Below, piece after piece: positions 22,360 through 27,236 of a DNA stretch of 27,236 bases; within the stretch, counting starts at the first letter, position 1, and the number at the start of each line of letters is the position of its first letter. Under the pieces are notes generated by a model that did not search any database, was not told the origin of the DNA, and was given only the letters and a program-made list of their open reading frames with translations. Made by a program: the position numbers and the translations under genes. Location: positions 1 through 27,236 of the forward strand of contig DZAU01000024.1 in the NCBI GenBank assembly GCA_022729635.1, written 5' to 3'. Source of the DNA: Flavobacterium psychrophilum. GTDB taxonomy: Bacteria; Bacteroidota; Bacteroidia; Flavobacteriales; Flavobacteriaceae.

Positions 22360-22390
22360 CAAAAATAAGCATTTTATTGGCTTTAGGCAA
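22360..22390 (-). promoter_or_regulatory. Promoter of the LuxC-type reductase gene
   Basis: On the minus strand TTG (22390-22388) is followed by a 20-nt spacer and TATTTTTG (22367-22360). This matches the Bacteroidota TTG-N17-23-TAnnTTTG pattern. The leader would be about 37 nt. Confidence 0.6.
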
Positions 22391-22399
22391 AATATCCTT

Positions 22400-22419
22400 C
22401 CAACGGTTGAAACCGTTGG
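22400..22419. repeat. CCAACGGTT-GA-AACCGTTGG perfect palindromic repeat
   Basis: A perfect 9-bp inverted repeat with a 2-base loop lies between the divergent LuxC-type and ferredoxin genes. Its form fits a dispersed intergenic repeat rather than a specific operator; only one copy is in this window. Confidence 0.65.
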
Positions 22420-22463
22420 CTATTGATGAAAAATTCTAATTTCTAACTTCAAATTTTAAAATT

Positions 22464-22814
22464 ATGGCTATTATTATAACTGATGAATGTATCAATTGTG
22501 GTGCTTGTGAACCAGAATGTCCAAATACTGCAATATATGAAGGAGCAGATGACTGGAGATATAAAGACGGAACCAGAGTTAAGGGAAAAATAATTTTGCC
22601 TTCTGGCGAAGAAGCAGATGCAGATGCTGCTCAAACCCCAATTTCGGATGATATTTATTATATTGTTCCTGGAAAATGTACGGAGTGTAAAGGATTCCAT
22701 AAAGAACCACAATGTGCTGCGGTATGTCCTGTAGATTGCTGTATTCCTGACGAAAATCACGTAGAAAGCGAAGAAACTTTGTTAAACAGAAAAGCTTTTT
22801 TGCATAACGAGTAA
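22464..22814 (+). CDS. 2[4Fe-4S] ferredoxin, Alvin type
   Basis: This 116-residue soluble electron carrier has cluster ligands C9, C12, C15 and C19 in the first half and C72, C75, C84 and C88 in the second, with further cysteines C92 and C93. The eight residues between C75 and C84 (KGFHKEPQ) mark the Alvin-type spacing. A 52-residue insert (20-71) separates the motifs, longer than in a minimal ferredoxin. It is divergent from the LuxC-type gene and may supply electrons to a neighbouring pathway, but no partner is proved. A strong terminator follows at 22957-22990. Confidence 0.9.
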   Translation: MAIIITDECINCGACEPECPNTAIYEGADDWRYKDGTRVKGKIILPSGEEADADAAQTPISDDIYYIVPGKCTECKGFHKEPQCAAVCPVDCCIPDENHVESEETLLNRKAFLHNE

Positions 22815-22836
22815 GTTTTAATTAAAATCAGTTTGA

Positions 22837-22930
22837 TTTTGTCATTTCGACGAAGGAGAAATCGCATTAATTGCTTTCGCCACGGCGAACAGGCTCGTTA
22901 TGTGATTTTTCCTTCGTCGAAATGACAAAA
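22837..22930. repeat. TGTCATT...AATGACA dispersed element with 27-bp inverted ends, copy 2
   Basis: The ends TTTTGTCATTTCGACGAAGG... (22837-22863) and its complement (22904-22930) match at 26 of 27 positions. The centre is about 40 bp (ATTGCTTTCGCCACGGCGAAC...). The right half resembles 1716-1804. It lies between the ferredoxin gene and its terminator and carries no ORF. The TIR structure is MITE-like, but no transposase or target duplication was found. Confidence 0.85.
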
Positions 22931-22956
22931 TAGTTAGGGAAATAGAATTTAAAACA

Positions 22957-22990
22957 AAAAATCCTGTTCGTATGAACGGGATTTTTTTTT
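22957..22990 (+). terminator. Terminator of the ferredoxin gene
   Basis: AATCCTGTTC (22960-22969) pairs with GAACGGGATT (22974-22983), with one T-G wobble, and is followed by a run of nine Ts ending at 22990. It lies about 145 bp after the ferredoxin stop because the TGTCA element intervenes. Confidence 0.85.
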
Positions 22991-23010
22991 GACAGCAAGT
23001 TAATGAAATA

Positions 23011-23040
23011 AAAAAAGGGCTGTCGAAAGACAGTCCTTTT
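23011..23040 (-). terminator. Terminator of the TonB receptor gene
   Basis: AAAAGGGCTGTC (23013-23024) pairs with GACAGTCCTTTT (23029-23040) around a GAAA loop (one wobble). On the minus strand it ends in a T-run. The receptor stop is 20 bp away. Confidence 0.85.
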
Positions 23041-23060
23041 GAAATTATTTAATAATACAA

Positions 23061-25718
23061 TTAGAATCTATAATTCATTGATAAATTCCACATTGTACCC
23101 AATTGGCTAAAGTGTGAACCATCATAAGTAACCATTGAATAACGTTGGTTAAAAGTAATCAAATTAGATTGATTTTTAACCTGTGCAGGATCTGCTAAAA
23201 TAGCAGCTCCGGCAGCATTTTCAGCTACGAATTTCCATTCTGGCAATACATTGAATATGTTGTTGATATTCAAAGCGAAGGTTAATTTACTGGTTGCAGA
23301 AAAGTTAACTCCAAAATCAGTAACGATTTTTGGAATGAATTCGGTTTTTAAATCTGCTGCCATACCATCTTGGTCAAATGTTGTTTTTCCAAAATAAGTG
23401 TTGTTAAGCAATAGACCAAATTTCCCAATTTTATAATCGGCACCTAAAATCCATTTGGTTTCAGGTCTTGAAGTAAACATTAATGATTCTAATGTCTGGC
23501 TGAAGCTATCACCTGCTCTTACATCAGAAATTCTTTCGTTTTGGAAAGTTACATTTCCTGATAAACTGAATCCTAATTTTCCTTTCCCTAATTCTATATT
23601 GTTATAGTTAGCTACTACATCTAAACCTGAAGTTCTGGAATCGAAAGAGTTTGAAAACCAAGCAACACTACCAAATTGTGTGTTTTGTTTGTCTCCCAAA
23701 ACTATTCTGTCTTCTACTTTAATGTTATAGTAATCTATGGTAAAATTAAAGCTTCTTGAAAGTTTTGCTCCAACACCAATAGTGTAATTTGTAGATTTTT
23801 CTGCTTTTAGGTTTGGAACTCCTAATTGACGTGCCTGCGGAGAAACATTATTGATGATTCCACTAACTTGAATTCCTTGTCCGGGAACAAATGAGTATTG
23901 TGATTTTTGAGTATAAATTTGATGTAAAGTAGGAGCTCTAAATCCAGTTGAAGCAGATCCTCTTAATGTAATTTTGTCGTCCATAAATTTATAGCGAGCA
24001 CTCAATTTTCCAACAGTGGCACTACCAAAATCACTATAATCTTCGTAACGTACAGTACCATTCACCAAGAAATCTTTGGTAATATCATACGCTATATCTC
24101 CGTATATTCCGATGTTGTAACGATTCCATTTTCCTGAATTTTCTGGTCTGTTTCCTGCAAATGAATCTGCTCCACTTCCGTCCCAAGAGGCTTTATCACC
24201 TTCGAAAACTTCAAATGTTTCTGTTCTGAACTCTGAACCAAAACCGATACTAACTTTATCCGAAAGCACTTTTGAAATATCAATATTCCCAACTAGATGA
24301 TAAAAACCAGTTCCTCCTGGTTTAAATGAGATTGGACTGTTTTCTTGATAAACGTGTTCTCCATTATCATCAACCAAATCTGATCTGTTGTGAGAGTTAT
24401 TTACGGAGTAGATTTGAGTGTTTCCACCTACTGTTACACTGAAATCAGAATTCCAACCGTTGACAACCGCTTTATAACCTAAAGTTGCATTATAATCATT
24501 CAAATCTCCTTCAAAAGTTGGAACATAACCTTCATAAGAAGGATTTAATGGATCGCCATTTCCAAAGAAATCGTTTAGATAAGGATAATCAGCAAGAGTT
24601 CTCCAATATGGAGTTCTGTAATTAGCAAAAGAGTTTACTTTTTTGTAAACATAAGCAGCATTATAATACATACTAGTAGTTTCGCTCAATTCTTTTCCGC
24701 CATTTACCAAGAATTTGGCGGCAGCAGTTTCAGGCGAACCATTGATGTTACCAGCATCTGGGTGTTTTGCAAGAAAAGCTTGTACGTCTGCAAGTGGAGC
24801 TCCAAAATCTGATGCGTCTCCAGCAGCATCAACTGTACCAGGTCTGTTTGCCTGACTAACTTTAGAAAAATCTACGGTATAATTTATAAAACTATTATGA
24901 CCAACAGTTGAACCACTGTTTAAACTAATTCCAAGCATTTCTCCATCACCTTCTCCTGTAATTCCAGATCGTATTGTTACAGCACTATCAGTTGTACCTT
25001 TTTTCAAGATAATATTCATTACACCAGCAATGGCATCTGAACCGTATTGAGCTGAGGCACCATCACGAAGAATTTCAACTCTTTCGATAGCATCAGTAGG
25101 AATTGCAGAAATATCGGCACCCGTTTCACCACGTCCTGGAGAAGTTTGTACGTAAAGCAATGAACTTAAGTTTTTACGTTTCCCGTTGATAAGGATTAAG
25201 GTTCTACTTGGTCCCATATTTCTAATTTCATAAGGATCCAATAATGAAGTCGCATCATTAACGGGAGTTTGAACCACGTTAAACGAAGGGATTTTATACT
25301 GTAAGGCTTTGTCGAAGGTGGCTTGTCCAGTAGAAACTAAGTCCTTTGAAGTTAAAACATCAATTGGAAGTGCTGAGGTTGTGTTACTTCTAGGAGCAGT
25401 TCTTGTTCCTGTAACCACTACTTCTTGAAGATTTTGAGTGCCACCTTCAGACATAGTAACATCAATAACACTAGCGTCTGCGTGCTTTTCTATAGTCTCA
25501 TAGCCCAAATAGTTAAAAACTAGAGATGCTCCTTCTTCAACAGTTATTTTGTAAGTTCCGTTGATGTCTGTGGAAATCCCGTTTCTGGTTCCTTTTTCGA
25601 TAACATTTACTCCAGGCAAAGCAGCTCCGGAATTATCCTTTACTGTGCCCGTTATTTCTCTTTGGGCAAAAAGAAACGTGACATTTAGTAATAATAGTAA
25701 TAATGTAATTTTTTTCAT
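23061..25718 (-). CDS. TonB-dependent outer-membrane receptor with CarboxypepD_reg-like domain
   Basis: This 885-residue protein has a signal peptide (about 1-18, ending FLFAQ). A CarboxypepD_reg-like beta-sandwich follows (about 20-95, ITGTVKDNSGAALPGVNVIEKG), then the EVVVTGTR boundary segment (about 99-106) and the plug domain with INGKRKNL and the RVEILRDGASAQYGSDAIAGVMNI motif. A C-terminal beta-barrel ends in the aromatic NYRF. It imports a ligand across the outer membrane using TonB energy. No SusD partner or TonB/ExbB genes adjoin, so the substrate cannot be named. Its form with RTLILINGKRKN and GRGETGADISAIP is that of the non-Sus group. AT-rich DNA upstream contains weak promoter-like TATATTG. 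Confidence 0.9.
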   Translation of the reverse strand: MKKITLLLLLLNVTFLFAQREITGTVKDNSGAALPGVNVIEKGTRNGISTDINGTYKITVEEGASLVFNYLGYETIEKHADASVIDVTMSEGGTQNLQEVVVTGTRTAPRSNTTSALPIDVLTSKDLVSTGQATFDKALQYKIPSFNVVQTPVNDATSLLDPYEIRNMGPSRTLILINGKRKNLSSLLYVQTSPGRGETGADISAIPTDAIERVEILRDGASAQYGSDAIAGVMNIILKKGTTDSAVTIRSGITGEGDGEMLGISLNSGSTVGHNSFINYTVDFSKVSQANRPGTVDAAGDASDFGAPLADVQAFLAKHPDAGNINGSPETAAAKFLVNGGKELSETTSMYYNAAYVYKKVNSFANYRTPYWRTLADYPYLNDFFGNGDPLNPSYEGYVPTFEGDLNDYNATLGYKAVVNGWNSDFSVTVGGNTQIYSVNNSHNRSDLVDDNGEHVYQENSPISFKPGGTGFYHLVGNIDISKVLSDKVSIGFGSEFRTETFEVFEGDKASWDGSGADSFAGNRPENSGKWNRYNIGIYGDIAYDITKDFLVNGTVRYEDYSDFGSATVGKLSARYKFMDDKITLRGSASTGFRAPTLHQIYTQKSQYSFVPGQGIQVSGIINNVSPQARQLGVPNLKAEKSTNYTIGVGAKLSRSFNFTIDYYNIKVEDRIVLGDKQNTQFGSVAWFSNSFDSRTSGLDVVANYNNIELGKGKLGFSLSGNVTFQNERISDVRAGDSFSQTLESLMFTSRPETKWILGADYKIGKFGLLLNNTYFGKTTFDQDGMAADLKTEFIPKIVTDFGVNFSATSKLTFALNINNIFNVLPEWKFVAENAAGAAILADPAQVKNQSNLITFNQRYSMVTYDGSHFSQLGTMWNLSMNYRF

Positions 25719-25863
25719 AATTAATTTGTTTGGTTTTTAAATTTTGGTTGTAAATCGGTCGCAATATATATATTTTTAACAAAAGATTTACAAATTTTAT
25801 TTTTTTGTCAAAAAAAACATTAAAGTGATATTAATAACTTTTTTTTGCATTTCAAACATTTAT
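25719..25863. other. AT-rich leader region between the TonB receptor and MITE copy 2
   Basis: This stretch is very AT-rich and holds no ORF or RNA I can recognise. It probably contains the minus-strand promoter of the receptor (TTTG near 25790, TATATTGC near 25767), but the match is imperfect. Confidence 0.4.
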
Positions 25864-25980
25864 TATACCATTACTTATTATATTTTAGTCCAAAGGGTTT
25901 GGTATAATGCCGTTGTATATTTCATTTAGTCCGATTTTTATTGGGCTAATTTGAAATAACTAACGGTATTAAATGGTATA
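25864..25980. repeat. MITE-like element, copy 2 (upstream of ychF)
   Basis: A 117-bp element is bounded by perfect 9-bp terminal inverted repeats, TATACCATT (25864-25872) and AATGGTATA (25972-25980). It contains a long imperfect hairpin (TAATGCCGTTGTATATTTCA against TGAAATAACTAACGGTATTA). A 37-bp identical stretch and a similar left end are shared with 8886-9012. It encodes no protein. No clear target-site duplication is visible. The right TIR overlaps the probable ychF -7 element. Confidence 0.8.
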
Positions 25981-25984
25981 TTTG
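25951..25984 (+). promoter_or_regulatory. Probable ychF promoter at the right end of the MITE-like element
   Basis: TTG (25951-25953), a 23-bp spacer and TATATTTG (25977-25984) match the Bacteroidota TTG-N17-23-TAnnTTTG consensus. The -33 lies in the repeat and the -7 straddles its right TIR, with TATA from the element and TTTG from the flank. It gives a leader of about 20 nt to the ATG at 26011. Confidence 0.6.
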
Positions 25985-26010
25985 CACACTTTTAAATAAA
26001 TTGCCAAAGA

Positions 26011-27105
26011 ATGAAAGCAGGAATTGTAGGATTACCAAATGTTGGAAAATCAACATTGTTCAATTGTTTATCCAATGCCAAAGCGCAAAGTGCCAACTTT
26101 CCGTTTTGTACCATCGAACCCAATATAGGAGTAGTAAATGTTCCGGATCCAAGGCTGGAAAAACTGGAAGAATTAGTAAAACCAGTACGTGTTCAAACCG
26201 CTACGGTTGATATTGTTGACATTGCAGGATTAGTAAAAGGAGCCAGCAAAGGCGAAGGTTTAGGTAATCAATTTCTTGGAAACATAAGAGAATGTAATGC
26301 GATTATTCACGTTTTGCGTTGTTTTGACAATGATAATATTATTCACGTTGATGGAAGTATAAATCCCATTCGCGACAAGGAAACTATCGATATTGAGTTG
26401 CAGTTAAAAGATTTGGAAACCGTTGAAAAGCGTCTCGAAAAAGTACGCCGTGCCGCCAAAACCGGAAACAAAGAAGCCCAAGTTGAAGAAGGATTACTGA
26501 ATAGAATTCGCGAGACTTTATTACAAGCAAAATCTGCTAGAACTGTTGTGCCAAAAGGATATGAAGAAGAAGAATTGTTCGAAAATTTTCAATTAATCAC
26601 TTCAAAACCAGTTTTGTATGTTTGCAATGTTGACGAAAATTCTGCTGTGAAGGGGAATGAGTATGTTGATCAAGTTCGGGATTTGGTAAAAGACGAAAAC
26701 GCCGAAGTGATCGTTCTCGCCGTTGGAACTGAAGCCGATATTACCGAATTAGAAACTTTTGAAGAACGCAAAATGTTCTTAGAAGATTTAGGTTTACACG
26801 AGCCTGGATCATCAGTTTTGATTCGTGCCGCTTATAAATTATTAAAACAACAAACTTATTTTACCGCCGGAGTCAAAGAAGTTCGTGCCTGGACAATCAA
26901 TGTGGGTTCAACAGCGCCACAAGCTGCTGGAGTGATTCATACTGATTTCGAAAAGGGATTTATCCGTGCCGAAGTGATTTCGTATGAAGATTTCGTTCAT
27001 TATGGCTCTGAAGCCAAGTGTAAAGAAGCCGGAAAATTTAAGGTTGAAGGTAAAGAATATGTGGTAAAAGATGGTGATGTGATGCACTTTAGGTTTAATG
27101 TGTAG
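26011..27105 (+). CDS. ychF: Redox-regulated ATPase YchF (Obg-like)
   Basis: This 364-residue P-loop protein has the G1 loop GLPNVGKST (7-15), the G2/G3 region DIVDIAGLVKGASKGEGLGNQFL, a helical coiled region (about 120-200) and a C-terminal TGS domain (about 280-363, ending DVMHFRFNV). YchF hydrolyses ATP rather than GTP, because the G4 motif is altered (here CNVDEN in place of NKxD). It binds ribosomes and takes part in translation quality control and oxidative-stress response. The full length matches the family. Its promoter appears to come partly from the adjacent repeat. A terminator follows at 27144-27173. Confidence 0.95.
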   Translation: MKAGIVGLPNVGKSTLFNCLSNAKAQSANFPFCTIEPNIGVVNVPDPRLEKLEELVKPVRVQTATVDIVDIAGLVKGASKGEGLGNQFLGNIRECNAIIHVLRCFDNDNIIHVDGSINPIRDKETIDIELQLKDLETVEKRLEKVRRAAKTGNKEAQVEEGLLNRIRETLLQAKSARTVVPKGYEEEELFENFQLITSKPVLYVCNVDENSAVKGNEYVDQVRDLVKDENAEVIVLAVGTEADITELETFEERKMFLEDLGLHEPGSSVLIRAAYKLLKQQTYFTAGVKEVRAWTINVGSTAPQAAGVIHTDFEKGFIRAEVISYEDFVHYGSEAKCKEAGKFKVEGKEYVVKDGDVMHFRFNV

Positions 27106-27109
27106 TTTT

Positions 27110-27137
27110 TAGAATAAAGAAATTAGAATAAAGAAAA
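27110..27137. repeat. Short direct repeat after ychF
   Basis: TTAGAATAAAGAAA occurs twice in a row just after the ychF stop and before the terminator. It is probably a slippage duplication. Confidence 0.6.
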
Positions 27138-27143
27138 TAGATA

Positions 27144-27173
27144 AAACTGTTCAAGAAATTGAGCGGTTTTTTT
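27144..27173 (+). terminator. Terminator of ychF
   Basis: AAACTGTTCAA (27144-27154) pairs with TTGAGCGGTTT (27159-27169) around a GAAA loop with two wobbles. It is followed by a T-run to 27173. Confidence 0.85.
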
Positions 27174-27191
27174 ATTTGCTTAAACCCACAA

Positions 27192-27236
27192 TCAATCATT
27201 GTCAAAAACATTTTTGATAACTTCTCTGAAAATCAT
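27192..27236 (-). CDS. Possible 3' end of a minus-strand gene
   Basis: A minus-strand frame reads MIFREVIKNVFDND and then TGA (27192-27194), entering from beyond the window edge. It is too short to identify, and the frame may be accidental. It would converge on ychF, which fits the position of the terminator between them. Confidence 0.25.
   Translation of the reverse strand: MIFREVIKNVFDND

Overview
The window looks like a stretch of a Flavobacterium (Bacteroidota, Flavobacteriia) chromosome. The evidence is low-GC DNA, genes preceded by poor Shine-Dalgarno sequences, promoters of the Bacteroidota type (TAnnTTTG at -7), family-typical proteins (DUF5606, DUF6146-like, TIGR02757, a TonB receptor with a CarboxypepD_reg-like domain) and a fused CcoN-CcoO oxidase subunit. 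I see no rRNA, tRNA, CRISPR array, prophage or transposase gene. Everything coding is ordinary chromosomal backbone; the unusual material is regulatory and repetitive.

Layout. 1-1710: a heptamer repeat, a DUF5606 gene and mazG, whose 3' end is reiterated in a 59-bp tandem array. 1865-12103: a microaerobic respiration island. It has a minus-strand Crp/Fnr-family regulator, a divergent ccoI-type copper ATPase, then ccoS, fused ccoNO, a short ccoQ (7657-7824) and ccoP. A terminator and a MITE-like repeat follow, then ccoG, ccoH/fixH, a SafE/DsbD_2-like membrane protein and a YdcH-like small protein. 12165-13529: hemN (anaerobic haem synthesis), minus strand. 13669-17624, minus strand: a five-repeat DUF349 protein, a TIGR02757 protein and a LolD-like ABC ATPase. 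17774-18849: three small membrane or lipoprotein genes of unknown function. 18962-22319, minus strand: a serA-like dehydrogenase, serC and a LuxC-type acyl-CoA reductase. A ferredoxin gene is divergent from them. 23061-25718: a lone TonB-dependent receptor. 26011-27105: ychF.

How the parts fit. The strongest new signal is a shared operator. An FNR-type palindrome (TGAT-AATT-ATCA, or one mismatch from it) lies upstream of ccoI, of the ccoS-NO-Q-P operon and of hemN. Its centre is 35.5-36.5 bp from the last base of a TAnnTTTG -7 element each time, which is class II activator geometry. The regulator gene sits beside the first site. I infer a low-oxygen regulon joining high-affinity oxidase, copper supply for its assembly and oxygen-independent haem synthesis.

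The second theme is small dispersed repeats reshaping genes. Two repeat fragments lie in frame inside ccoI. A MITE-like element seems to provide the ychF promoter. A triplicated hairpin follows mazG, and REP/MITE-like elements fill most intergenic gaps.
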